Of a stretch of DNA of 23,949 bases, positions 1-7,504 are shown piece by piece. This DNA is from Chloroflexota bacterium. Its GTDB lineage: Bacteria > Chloroflexota > UBA6077. Positions within the stretch are counted from its first letter, which is position 1, and each line of letters begins with the position of its first letter. The DNA is taken from the NCBI GenBank assembly GCA_021845945.1, contig JAJZRD010000018.1, forward strand, positions 1 to 23,949, read 5' to 3'. The translations under genes were made by a program, and so were the position numbers. A model generated the notes under the pieces. It was not told the origin of the DNA and ran no database searches. It worked only from the letters and a program-made list of their open reading frames with translations.

Positions 1-19
1 GATCCTGTAGGATGTCCAT
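1..19 (-). CDS. possible first codons of the gene after pstS (pstC?)
   Basis: On the minus strand an ATG at 19-17 opens a frame reading MDILQD to the window edge, 41 bp after the pstS stop, with a GAGGG about 11 nt upstream. PstC permease normally follows PstS in this operon, so this may be its start. Six codons cannot identify a protein, so the identity is inferred from position only. Confidence 0.25.
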
Positions 20-60
20 CGCTCGTTATGCCCTCTGGGCCGGGGCTCCCTGGGAGCGCA

Positions 61-1275
61 TCATGGGAGGACGGCCTCGGCGCCCGGCACTATCGATAGG
101 ACCTTCTTTTCGGCCAGCAGGATGATACCCTTCGGCAGCGGCGCGTACCCGAGATCCGCGTTGAACCTCTGCCCCTCATGGATCTCCCACCAGAGGAGTC
201 GGGTCAGCGCCGTCGCCCTCGCCTTGTCGGGGATAATCCCATAGACCAACTGCCAGGTGAAACCGGCGATTGTGTAGGCCTCCGCTCCCCCGGCGTTGAC
301 GATCGATGCCCGCAGATCCGGTGCGATGCGATCGACGACTCCCGCCGCGGCCGCGGTCACCGTCTCGAGGCGCGGCTGAATGAAGTTGCCTCTGCTGTTC
401 TTGACGAGGCCAACTCCGAGCCCGTTTTGAAGCGCATAGATCAGCTCCACGTAGCCGATGGAGTAGGCGTTCTGCTTGACGGCTTGGGCCACCCCAGGAT
501 TGCCCTGTCCACCCAGACCGACCGGCCACCGCACCGAGGTGCCATTACCAACCCTCTGCTCCCAGGCCGGACTCACGTTGGACAGGTAATCCGTCCAAAT
601 GAACGTCGTGCCCGATCCGTCAGCCCTGTGGACGACCACGACGTCCTTGTCGATTCGGGCGAGAGCGGGATTGTCCGCGACCAGCCTGGGATCGTTCCAC
701 TTCGTGATCGAACCGAGGTAGATCCCGCTAATGGTTTCGGGCGTGAACTTGAGCTGTTCGGTTACGCCTGGGAGGTTGTAGGTGACCACAACCGCGCCCA
801 GGGCCATCGGGACGTGCAGGATCTTGCCTCCTTTGGCCACCTTGAGCTGCTCGTCCGTCATGGGGCCGTCAGAGGCTCCGAAGTCCACCGTCTGGTCCGA
901 GATGGCCTTGATCCCGCCCCCCGAACCGATGGCCTGATAGGTTATCTTGACTCCAGTCAATCGCTCGTACTCATCGAACCACCTGGCATACAGCACCGCC
1001 GGAAAGGTCGCCCCCGCACCGGTCAGCGTCTTGGCCTCGCCCTCGAGAGGGCCGGTGACCGGGGGAAGGGGGGCGCGTGGGCCGGAGACTGCCGGCAGCG
1101 TCGTCGGGGGCGGCGATGCCGCTCGGGTGGGTGGTGCGGTTCTCCTATCCGCCGGTCCGACAGTGAAAGGCGGCGGTGTAGGGAGACCTGCCGGGGCACA
1201 GCCGGGGACAGCCTCTCCGGCGATCAGCACGGCAAAGGCGAGTAAACTAGAGACGGCGCGAGACCAACGGGACAT
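61..1275 (-). CDS. pstS: phosphate ABC transporter substrate-binding protein PstS
   Basis: This is the extracytoplasmic phosphate-binding protein of the high-affinity Pst transporter, 404 residues. The ATG at 1275 is chosen because GAGGAGGT sits just upstream; the frame is open for 36 more codons but without such a site. Residues 1-25 form a signal sequence ending in VPGC, a non-standard lipobox-like site (Cys26), so it is probably a lipoprotein. A proline-rich linker follows to about residue 80. Family motifs seen are GAGATFP, GSGGGIKAI, DFGASDGPM and RADGSGTTF, the last two being phosphate-contact regions. It lies 67 bp downstream of a hybrid histidine kinase on the same strand, so the two are likely co-transcribed from the Pho-box region near 3.7 kb. 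The C-terminus appears complete. Confidence 0.93.
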   Translation of the reverse strand: MSRWSRAVSSLLAFAVLIAGEAVPGCAPAGLPTPPPFTVGPADRRTAPPTRAASPPPTTLPAVSGPRAPLPPVTGPLEGEAKTLTGAGATFPAVLYARWFDEYERLTGVKITYQAIGSGGGIKAISDQTVDFGASDGPMTDEQLKVAKGGKILHVPMALGAVVVTYNLPGVTEQLKFTPETISGIYLGSITKWNDPRLVADNPALARIDKDVVVVHRADGSGTTFIWTDYLSNVSPAWEQRVGNGTSVRWPVGLGGQGNPGVAQAVKQNAYSIGYVELIYALQNGLGVGLVKNSRGNFIQPRLETVTAAAAGVVDRIAPDLRASIVNAGGAEAYTIAGFTWQLVYGIIPDKARATALTRLLWWEIHEGQRFNADLGYAPLPKGIILLAEKKVLSIVPGAEAVLP

Positions 1276-1342
1276 CTGCCACCTCCTCGACGTGGATGGA
1301 TGTGCCACCGCAACCGCGGAACGAGGGCGGGAAGGCGCTGCA

Positions 1343-3652
1343 TCACGGACCTGGGAGGGCTTGCCCGATCCGAGGCTCTTCACCTGCCGGCTGGATGGCC
1401 CCGGGCGTGTTTTCGTCCAGCATCCGGCGAACCCTGTTCAACAGCGCTTCTGGCTTGAAAGGCTTCTGGAGAAAGGCCATCTCCTCCTGCAGCACGCCGC
1501 GCCGCACCATGTCGTCATCGGTGTAGCCGGACATGTACAGCACCTTCGTCTCCGTTCGGAAGTACCTCAACTGCTCGGCCAACTCTCGCCCGCTCATTCC
1601 AGGCATCACCACATCGGTGATCACCAGGTGGATCGGCCCCGCATGGGTCTTGCACAGCCGGAGCGCGTCCTCACCCCGCGCCGCCTCCAGCACCTGGTAT
1701 CCGTTGGATTGGAGGATCCTGCGGGCCAGGGACCTGACCAACTCCTCGTCCTCGACCAGGAGTATGGTCTCGGAACCGCAGGCGGGGTCTCCAGGGGTGA
1801 TGCGCGACCCGACGGCGACCACGGGCTCATCAATCACCGGCAGATAGATCTTGAAAGTGGTGCCCCAGCCTGGCTCGCTGTACGCACGAATGTGTCCACC
1901 GCTTTGCTGGACTATCCCGAACACGCTGGCCAAACCCAACCCTGTGCCTTTGCCCTTGGGCTTGGTGGTGAAGAACGGCTCGAAGATGCGCTCCTGGGTC
2001 TCGTGGTCCATCCCGCAGCCCGTGTCGCTGACCGCCAGCATCACGTACGGGCCTGGCTCGACCGCGAAGTGCTTGGTGCTGTAGGAGGCATCCAGGTCGA
2101 CGTTTGCCGTCTCCAGGGTGAGCTTGCCACCCTGGGGCATGGCGTCGCGGGCGTTGGTGGCCAGGTTCATGACGACCTGCTCGATCTGCCCTCGGTCGGC
2201 CTTCACCCGCCCCAACCGAGGGTCCAGAACCGTGGCCAGCTCCACGTCCTCACCGATCAGCAACCTCAGCATCGGCTGCATGCCAGCGATGACGGTGTTC
2301 AGGTCCATCACCTCGGGTGCAAGGATCTGGCGGCGGCTGAAGGCGAGAAGCTGCCTGGTGAGCGCCGAACCGCGGTCGCCGGCCTTCGATATCTCCTCCA
2401 CCATGGCACGCCTTGGATCGTGATGCTCTAACTGCTGCAAGAGCAGCTCGCTGAAGCCCGTCACCACCGTCAGCAGGTTGTTGAAATCGTGGGCCACGCC
2501 ACCGGCCAGGCGCCCGACGGCCTCCATTTTCTGGGCCTGCCGCAGTTGATCCTCCAGCCGCTTTCGCTCATCAGTCATGCGCCCGGCCGCCGTACGCGCT
2601 TCGGCCCGGGCAAGACCGACGGCGAACAGCAGCAGACTGACGGCCAGCCCGCCCAACAGCACGAGGGTGGGCAGGCTCCTCTGCGAGTTCTCTTCGAAGG
2701 GGGGCAGTGTGGAGAAACGCAGTGTCCAGGGCCGCCCCGCGATGTCCAGCGAGGCAGTCCGAGTGAAGCTGACGGAAGGAGCAAGCGGGTTGGCGGAGCC
2801 AGAGAGCTGATCGTGGCCGAACAGGAGCTGCTCCCTCGATGGCACGGGGCCGTCGAACACCTCGACGGCAATTTGGGGGTGAGCTTCGTCCCCGGGGATC
2901 CCCCGAAGCAGGTCCTCGACACGGAGCTGCGCGTATACGAAACCGATCAGCGCTGTGCGCCGCTGTTCCACAGTTCCCAGCGGCTGCTCGGTCCGGTAGA
3001 AGGGAAGGTAGACCGCGAAGCGAGCTTGCGCGTTCTCACCCTCGCCCTCGAGCGGGACCACTCTTGCCGTGGCTGCCGGCAGCCCCTTGTCCCGCGCCTG
3101 CTCCATCGCTGCCCGCCGGACCGGGTCGGTAAAGGCGTCGTAGCCATACACTCGGCTGCTTCGCGCGTCGACCGGCTCGAGGAGAAGGACGGGGAAGTAC
3201 TCCGGGCGATCTCCGTCCGGCCACAGCGCCAGATTGGGGATGCCCTGGCTCCTGAACTTGGCCAGCTCGAGATCCTTGCCATCGGGCCACAGCCGCTCGC
3301 AATAGCCCAGCTCCTCTATGCCCGGGTAGCGGGTTCCCACCTCGATGCTGTTGACGTAGGAGGCCCATTCAGCGCGGCCAACCAACTGGCTGGCAGTGAG
3401 CAGGCCGCGCGCGCCGCGCAGCACGTCGATGTACTGGTCGAGCCGGTTGCTCACAGCCACCTGAGTGGTCCTTACTGCCTCGTCGAACCTCGCGCGGTCT
3501 CTGGCTTCGACAGCTTGAGAGGCGTAGTGCCAGGCCACGACCGTGAGCAGCAGGTTGAGGAGCAGGAAGAGAAGAGCATCCCGGGCGGGAAGCAGATGAT
3601 CGCTTGCCCATTGGCTGGCTCGGCGGGAGCCCGTTGAGAAGCTGAAGTTCAA
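1343..3652 (-). CDS. CHASE-domain hybrid sensor histidine kinase with C-terminal receiver
   Basis: A 769-residue membrane sensor. A transmembrane helix at about 26-44 is followed by an extracytoplasmic CHASE-like domain (about 70-300) and a second helix (about 328-348). The HisKA domain has His388 in GGVAHDFNN. The ATPase domain shows the N box around Asn496/Asn500, DTGCGM at 543-548 and the EPFFTTK and GTGLGLA boxes. The C-terminal receiver (about 630-745) has acidic Asp635/Glu636, phospho-acceptor Asp680 and Lys730. The start is TTG at 3652 with GGAG six bases upstream. The receiver is the only output domain, so phosphate probably passes to another protein not seen here. Its place before pstS and behind Pho-box repeats suggests a role in phosphate starvation, but CHASE ligands vary and PhoR kinases usually have a different layout. 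The link to phosphate is inferred. Confidence 0.9.
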   Translation of the reverse strand: MNFSFSTGSRRASQWASDHLLPARDALLFLLLNLLLTVVAWHYASQAVEARDRARFDEAVRTTQVAVSNRLDQYIDVLRGARGLLTASQLVGRAEWASYVNSIEVGTRYPGIEELGYCERLWPDGKDLELAKFRSQGIPNLALWPDGDRPEYFPVLLLEPVDARSSRVYGYDAFTDPVRRAAMEQARDKGLPAATARVVPLEGEGENAQARFAVYLPFYRTEQPLGTVEQRRTALIGFVYAQLRVEDLLRGIPGDEAHPQIAVEVFDGPVPSREQLLFGHDQLSGSANPLAPSVSFTRTASLDIAGRPWTLRFSTLPPFEENSQRSLPTLVLLGGLAVSLLLFAVGLARAEARTAAGRMTDERKRLEDQLRQAQKMEAVGRLAGGVAHDFNNLLTVVTGFSELLLQQLEHHDPRRAMVEEISKAGDRGSALTRQLLAFSRRQILAPEVMDLNTVIAGMQPMLRLLIGEDVELATVLDPRLGRVKADRGQIEQVVMNLATNARDAMPQGGKLTLETANVDLDASYSTKHFAVEPGPYVMLAVSDTGCGMDHETQERIFEPFFTTKPKGKGTGLGLASVFGIVQQSGGHIRAYSEPGWGTTFKIYLPVIDEPVVAVGSRITPGDPACGSETILLVEDEELVRSLARRILQSNGYQVLEAARGEDALRLCKTHAGPIHLVITDVVMPGMSGRELAEQLRYFRTETKVLYMSGYTDDDMVRRGVLQEEMAFLQKPFKPEALLNRVRRMLDENTPGAIQPAGEEPRIGQALPGP

Positions 3653-3748
3653 CCGTCACTCCCTGGTGTTCGGGCCGCGTGGATCTCCATAAGCCCGCGA
3701 TGGTGGCTGAAGGGGTCAAGATCCCATGGCCGAGGTTAGCCGACTCTC

Positions 3749-3803
3749 ATTAACCGTGGTTCAACAGTTGGTTAACAAGAGGTAAAACAGGGGACAACCT
3801 TCC
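3749..3803 (+). promoter_or_regulatory. Pho-box-like array 1: five 11-bp direct repeats
   Basis: Five consecutive 11-mers start at 3749, 3760, 3771, 3782 and 3793. Positions 2-6 of each read TTAAC, TCAAC, TTAAC, TAAAA and ACAAC. Tandem 11-bp units with a TTAACA or GTTCACC core are the known layout of Bacillus PhoP, Streptomyces PhoP and E. coli PhoB sites. The array lies about 100 bp upstream of the kinase start and probably controls the kinase-pstS transcript, although the repeats read toward the phosphatase. Confidence 0.72.
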
Positions 3804-3853
3804 ACGGAAACCCCATCCGTGCCTGGTGCCCGTGACGAAATGGCAACGACGCA

Positions 3854-3919
3854 CTTAACAGGACCTTAAGAGATCGTTCACCGGACTTTAGCCGCTCGTT
3901 AAGTGGCTGCTAACGCGGC
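3854..3919 (+). promoter_or_regulatory. Pho-box-like array 2: six 11-bp direct repeats
   Basis: Six 11-mers in perfect register start at 3854, 3865, 3876, 3887, 3898 and 3909. Positions 2-6 read TTAAC, TTAAG, TTCAC, TTAGC, TTAAG and CTAAC, and five of the six units end in C. The third unit, GTTCACCGGAC, closely resembles the actinobacterial PhoP direct-repeat unit. The centres of the two arrays are about 110 bp apart. Binding by a PhoP/PhoB-type regulator is inferred; no such regulator is encoded in the window. Confidence 0.78.
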
Positions 3920-4007
3920 CGTGCCAGCATGGTCACGCGGCGAACGCACTAGGCAAGTCGCACGAAGAAAGCGGGTCCAGGGCGCAGCGCCCCCCCCGGC
4001 GGGCGTG

Positions 4008-4026
4008 AACGTGCCACCGGCACGTT
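4008..4026. repeat. perfect inverted repeat
   Basis: AACGTGCC, then ACC, then GGCACGTT: an 8-bp perfect stem with a 3-base loop, extendable past one mismatch by three more pairs. It could be a repressor site or an RNA hairpin in the leader. No T-tract follows, so it is not a classic terminator. Confidence 0.45.
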
Positions 4027-4384
4027 GACGGGGGTGTCCCCAAGCCTAGCCATCAATGCGGTGATCAGCAGAACCGCGCGTTCCGCCCCCGGCGCGACGC
4101 CGATCGGCTGAAGCTCGAGAGGCTAGCGGGCGCGACCGGGGAGGGCAGGCGCGGACGCCGGAGGGAGGCGGCATGGGAGGCAGAAGCTTCGTCAGTTGGT
4201 ACCCGTGGCCGAAGGCGGGTGAGTGGGAGCGGGCCTCGCCCAAGTCAAGCTTCGGAGGGGCGAGTCAGTGTATAAGGGGGAAGGAGGAACGCGCGGAGAT
4301 CGAGATTGACCGGCAGATGTACACCCATCGAGAGACCCGATACGAACGCGCCGATGGACGGCGCGGCAGACGAGGAGGCACCAG

Positions 4385-5281
4385 ATGAACCTACTGACCA
4401 AATGGGGTTCGCTCCTATGTGCGGCGGTCCTTGTTGCGGCAGTCACGATCTCCATGGAACCGTCCACGCCGGCGATGGCCACGAGCAGCGCCTCTCAGCT
4501 CCAGGTAGCTTCCACGACGGACCTCTCAGACAGCTCCCTTGCGGATGTTGGGAAGGCGAAGTACACCTTTCTGTTCATTGGTGATGGAATGGCATCGGCT
4601 CAACGCACGGCCGCCGAGCTGTACTTGGCCGCGACCAACGGGAACGGCGCACGGCCGGAACTGACCAAGCTCAACATGGACAAGCTCCCGGTCCAGGGAA
4701 TGAACACCACCTACGACCTGACGAGCGTGGTCCCCGACTCCGCCTCCACGGCCACCGCCATTTCTACCGGCTTCAAGACGGCGTCGGGCGTCGTGGGCAT
4801 GGACCCCACCGGCACCCAGAAGTACCCCACCGTAGCAGAGGTCGCGAAGACGAAGGGGCTGAAGGTGGGAATAGTTTCCGCGGTTTCCCTCGACCACGCC
4901 ACCCCCGCGGCCTTCTACGCTCACCAACCCAGTCGGAACAACTACAGCACCTTCTTCGACAAGATCCAGCACCAGAAGGCGTCCTACCTCGGCTTCAACC
5001 AGAAGCTTCAGCAGTACAAGAGGGACCATACGGCTGAGAACGCCAGCTTCGAGGAGGTCCTGCCGCTCATCCAGGACAGCTTCGGGCTCACCGTCTTGCC
5101 GGCCGACGATCGAGCCCAGTTGGAGCAGCGGGCGAAGGAGAAGGATCCCGACGCCATCGGACAACTGGGAATGGCCCTGACCGACCAGGAGGTGACGCTG
5201 CTCAAGGAGGCCCTTGCCGAGAGCATGAAGGATCCCAAGGCCCGGGCCAAGAACGACTACACCTACAGTTTGGACTGGTGA
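4385..5281 (+). CDS. phoA: alkaline phosphatase, internally deleted and C-terminally truncated
   Basis: A 298-residue PhoA-superfamily protein with a signal peptide (about 1-32). The ATG has GAGGAGG six bases upstream. The N-terminal half keeps the first metal ligand in IGDGM (Asp67), the nucleophile region VPDSASTATA (Ser119) and the HATPAAFYAH motif (His171, Thr173). After RNNY (to 187) it jumps to STFFDKIQHQ, a segment that in relatives lies well downstream. The central part that normally holds EGxxIDxxxH and the DHETGG motif is absent, and the final SHTG region after DYTYSL is also missing. Family members usually have about 430-550 residues. As read, it lacks most metal ligands and should be inactive. 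The junction is placed by family knowledge rather than alignment. Context fits a Pho-regulon phosphatase. Confidence 0.8.
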   Translation: MNLLTKWGSLLCAAVLVAAVTISMEPSTPAMATSSASQLQVASTTDLSDSSLADVGKAKYTFLFIGDGMASAQRTAAELYLAATNGNGARPELTKLNMDKLPVQGMNTTYDLTSVVPDSASTATAISTGFKTASGVVGMDPTGTQKYPTVAEVAKTKGLKVGIVSAVSLDHATPAAFYAHQPSRNNYSTFFDKIQHQKASYLGFNQKLQQYKRDHTAENASFEEVLPLIQDSFGLTVLPADDRAQLEQRAKEKDPDAIGQLGMALTDQEVTLLKEALAESMKDPKARAKNDYTYSLDW

Positions 5282-5886
5282 AAGAGGGGACCCAGACCGT
5301 GAAGGTGAAGATCCTGGATGGCCTCTTCGCCGGCCGGGAGGTCCGGGCCATGAACAACGTGGTGGGAAAGATGGAGATAGACAAGATCTTCGCTCTACTC
5401 CGGCTTCCCTCAACTGGACCTGACCCGGATCTTCCTGGCGGGGATCTTCATCAGCGCGTCGGGCGCGCTCATGGACCTCGCCATGGACATCTCGGCGGCC
5501 GTCCACGAGGTCGTTCAGAAGAAACCCGGCATCTCGACCGTCGAGGCGATCGGCTCGGGCCTCGCCGTCGGGAGGGCCGTGAGCGGCACCATGGTTACCA
5601 CCCTCCTCCTGGCGTACGCCGGGGGCTACATGGCCATGCTTATGCTGTTCATGGGGCAGGGCATACCGCCCATCGACATGATAAATATCAACTACGTGGC
5701 GGCCGAGATCATGAGGACCATAGTCGGCAGCTTCGGGCTGGTGGCGGTGGCACCGTTCACCGCCGTCGTGGCGGGGCTGATCTACGTCCCGCGAACCGGA
5801 CGATGGTTCCCGTCGCACCCCTTCGACACCCGGGCGTACCGCAGCAGCTGGCCGGCCGGCAGCCACGCGTCACACAAGGAGGCTGA
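5278..5886 (+). pseudogene. YibE/F family membrane protein, internally deleted and frameshifted
   Basis: The N-terminal part reads VKVKILDGLFAGREVRAMNN, ending near DKIF at about 5390, and resembles the start of YibE/F proteins. The following C-terminal part is in another frame (from about 5393): [14 protein letters not shown], then the family core with [24 protein letters not shown] and [12 protein letters not shown], ending near GLIY at about 5790. The membrane segments expected between the two parts are missing. The second frame stays open to 5989 and would overlap mgsA, while the first stops at 5886, just before it. YibE/F proteins are multi-pass membrane proteins of unknown function. The remnant starts across the end of the truncated phosphatase, so deletions seem to have brought the two together. 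Confidence 0.75.
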
Positions 5887-5891
5887 GACTC

Positions 5892-6362
5892 ATGGCGCAT
5901 CAGAAGCTGACGATGGAGAGGACGAAGAGGATCGCGCTCATTGCCCACGACAACATGAAGAACGACCTTCTGGAATGGGCCGCCTTTAACAGAGACAGCC
6001 TGGCTCGGCACGAGCTCTACGCGACGGAAACCACCGGAAGGCTGTTGCGGCAGCGACTGGATCTCGAAGTCAAGATGTTCCAGAGTGGACCGCTGGGAGG
6101 CGACCAGCAGATCGGCTCCAGGATCGCCGAGGGCGCCATCGACGTCCTCATCTTCTTCTGGGACCCATTGGAGCCGCAACCTCACGATCCTGACATCAAG
6201 GCTCTCCTGCGCATCGCGGTTGTCTGGAACGTCCCCGTGGCCTGCAACCGCGCCTCCGCCGATTTCGTCATCTCCTCTCCATCGATGTCGGAGGGGTACC
6301 AGCGGCTTCTGCCCGACTACCGGCGCTACGGGGAACGGCTCGAGACAGCCCAGACGGCCTGA
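5892..6362 (+). CDS. mgsA: methylglyoxal synthase
   Basis: Converts dihydroxyacetone phosphate to methylglyoxal and free phosphate in the cytoplasm, a glycolytic bypass that helps when phosphate is scarce. The 156-residue protein aligns with E. coli MgsA without gaps to at least residue 101. His19, Asp20, Lys23, Thr45, Thr47, Thr48, Ser65, Gly66, Asp71, Asp91, His98 and Asp101 are all in place. Two conserved glycines differ: Gly46 of the TGTTG phosphate loop is Glu, and Gly57 is Asp. The first sits inside the phosphate-binding loop and may weaken activity. AGGAGG lies nine bases before the ATG. Its place in a phosphate-starvation locus fits the enzyme's known inhibition by phosphate. Confidence 0.92.
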   Translation: MAHQKLTMERTKRIALIAHDNMKNDLLEWAAFNRDSLARHELYATETTGRLLRQRLDLEVKMFQSGPLGGDQQIGSRIAEGAIDVLIFFWDPLEPQPHDPDIKALLRIAVVWNVPVACNRASADFVISSPSMSEGYQRLLPDYRRYGERLETAQTA

Positions 6363-6376
6363 GCATGCTGGAGTCT

Positions 6377-6402
6377 GCCCCTCCAAGGGAGGATCCTGGG
6401 GC
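6377..6402 (+). terminator. candidate terminator hairpin after mgsA
   Basis: Fifteen bases after the mgsA stop, GCCCC pairs with GGGGC at the outer edges, and an alternative inner stem CCTCC-AAG-GGAGG forms at 6380-6392. There is no T-tract. The support is weak. Confidence 0.3.
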
Positions 6403-6600
6403 GGCGGCCGGTAGGTGTGAAGATGGGGGGAGAGCTGGCCTCCTCCCGTCTCCTGCCTGATAATGGTGGATGCGGGACCACCACGAACGATTCTTGCGGG
6501 AGAAGAGGTCGTGCGGCGAGGTGGCCGTCTGGATGGTGGGAATGGGGCGGCGGCAGGAGCCGGCCCCACGATTGGAGATCGAACCGGCTGGAGGTGAGGG

Positions 6601-7224
6601 GTGTCTAGGGTGATCCTGGTGCGCCACGGACAGACGGAATGGAACAGGATCGAGCGGTTCCGGGGACTGGTGGACATCGACCTGAACGAGACCGGCGCCT
6701 GGCAGGCCGAGCGGCTGGGCGAGGCGATCAGGGACAGGTACCGGGTGTCCGCCGTCTACAACAGCCCCCTGACTCGGGCGATGCGGACGGCCGAGGCCAT
6801 CGGGAAGGCCGTGGGGCTGGAGGTCATCAGCTACCCCGCCCTGGTGGACTTCAGCTATGGGGTGTGGGAAGGCAAGACTCCCGAGGAGGTGGAGGCCGCC
6901 TTTCCGGACCTCTACCGGTTGTGGCTGACCCAACCCCAGCGGGTGAAGATCCCCGGTGGGGAGAGCCTGCGAAACCTCCGGCTGCGAGCATCTACCGCCC
7001 TGTTGAGGATCGCCAGGGACCATCCCGAGGGCACCGTGGTGCTGGTCTCCCACCGGGCGGTGTGCAAGGTTCTGGCCTGCTACCTGCTGGGCCTGCCCAA
7101 CTCTCAGCTGTGGAAGCTGGAGCTGGACAACGGCTCCTACAGCGTCTTCGAGGAGTGGGAGGTGGGCTGGGTAACCCGCCTGCTGAACGAGACCTGCCAT
7201 CTTCGGACGGGTGCTGGGTCCTGA
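6601..7224 (+). CDS. histidine phosphatase family protein (phosphoglycerate mutase-like)
   Basis: A 207-residue cytoplasmic member of the histidine phosphatase superfamily. It has the LVRHGQTEWN motif (catalytic His9), SPLTRAMRTAEAIG (Arg59), the FSYGVWEG acidic segment (Glu90) and the second catalytic histidine in LVSHRAVCK (His151). The start is GTG with GGAGG six bases upstream. Substrates in this family range from phosphoglycerate to alpha-ribazole phosphate and cannot be told here. No cobalamin genes are nearby, and the position after mgsA only suggests a role in phosphate metabolism. The last codons and the stop lie inside a heptamer repeat starting at 7211, so the natural C-terminus may have been altered by repeat insertion. 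Confidence 0.88.
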   Translation: MSRVILVRHGQTEWNRIERFRGLVDIDLNETGAWQAERLGEAIRDRYRVSAVYNSPLTRAMRTAEAIGKAVGLEVISYPALVDFSYGVWEGKTPEEVEAAFPDLYRLWLTQPQRVKIPGGESLRNLRLRASTALLRIARDHPEGTVVLVSHRAVCKVLACYLLGLPNSQLWKLELDNGSYSVFEEWEVGWVTRLLNETCHLRTGAGS

Positions 7225-7266
7225 GTGCTGAGTGCCGGGTGCTGGGTGCTGACGGCTGACCGCCGA
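7211..7266. repeat. degenerate heptamer tandem repeat (GTGCTGR)
   Basis: Eight successive 7-mers: GTGCTGG, GTCCTGA, GTGCTGA, GTGCCGG, GTGCTGG, GTGCTGA, CGGCTGA and CCGCCGA. The first six differ from a GTGCTG(A/G) consensus by at most one base. The array provides the stop codon of the upstream phosphatase and abuts a response-regulator remnant. It resembles the short tandem heptamer repeats of some cyanobacteria and Chloroflexota. Confidence 0.8.
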
Positions 7267-7355
7267 TCGTCATTCAGCTCTTCGTTGCCTCGGATGCTCC
7301 GGTGGTGCGCGCCGGGCTTCGGGCCATCCTGGAGTCCACGGATGCCTCTCCATGA
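7260..7355 (+). pseudogene. fragment of a NarL/FixJ-type response regulator receiver domain
   Basis: After an in-frame stop at 7257-7259 the frame reads IVIQLFVASDAPVVRAGLRA and then ILESTDASP before a stop at 7353-7355. The DxPVVRAGLRAxLES pattern is the beginning of NarL-type receiver domains. There is no start codon, no phospho-acceptor region and no HTH, so only about 30 residues survive. It directly abuts the heptamer array. Confidence 0.6.
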
Positions 7356-7504
7356 GTCCCCAGGGGCATAAGCATTGTGTCTAGAAGGCAGCCGAGCAAG
7401 GAGGATCAGATGGACGGCAGATGGTCTGCTCCCGACCTGGTCCTGCAGCAGCATACTTATCCTCAACTATGTGGTGCTACTGGCGCCGATAGCCGGCGGC
7501 TTGA

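Larger units (their letters stand above)
3653..4384. other. 732-bp divergent intergenic region between kinase/pstS and alkaline phosphatase
   Basis: I see no convincing gene here. It holds two 11-bp repeat arrays (3749-3803 and 3854-3919), a perfect 8-bp inverted repeat (4008-4026), a duplicated AAGCTTCG (about 4184 and 4247), and a TATAAG hexamer at 4271-4276 with no good -35. A CCATCG/CGATGG pair (4325-4330 with 4352-4357) could form a stem shortly before the alkaline phosphatase ribosome binding site. The distance from the second array to the phosphatase ATG is about 465 bp, so that transcript either has a long leader or starts at a separate promoter near 4.27 kb. Confidence 0.6.

Noticed and set aside
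178..1245. Long open frame opposite pstS, and similar long frames opposite the kinase, aminotransferase and GH5-like genes
   Set aside because: These are shadow frames of high-GC genes; their translations are Arg/Gly/Pro-rich and lack family motifs.
4025..4052. TTGACG followed by TAGCCA as a promoter
   Set aside because: The -10 element matches only 2/6 and the spacer is 16; it also overlaps the inverted repeat.
4120..4384. Possible riboswitch in the phosphatase leader
   Set aside because: I could not find the conserved cores of the cobalamin, c-di-GMP, SAM or preQ1 classes; only generic GC-rich stems are seen.
4173..4388. 71-codon plus-strand frame in the divergent intergenic region
   Set aside because: Its composition is low-complexity and charged, it overlaps the phosphatase start and it shows no recognisable motif.
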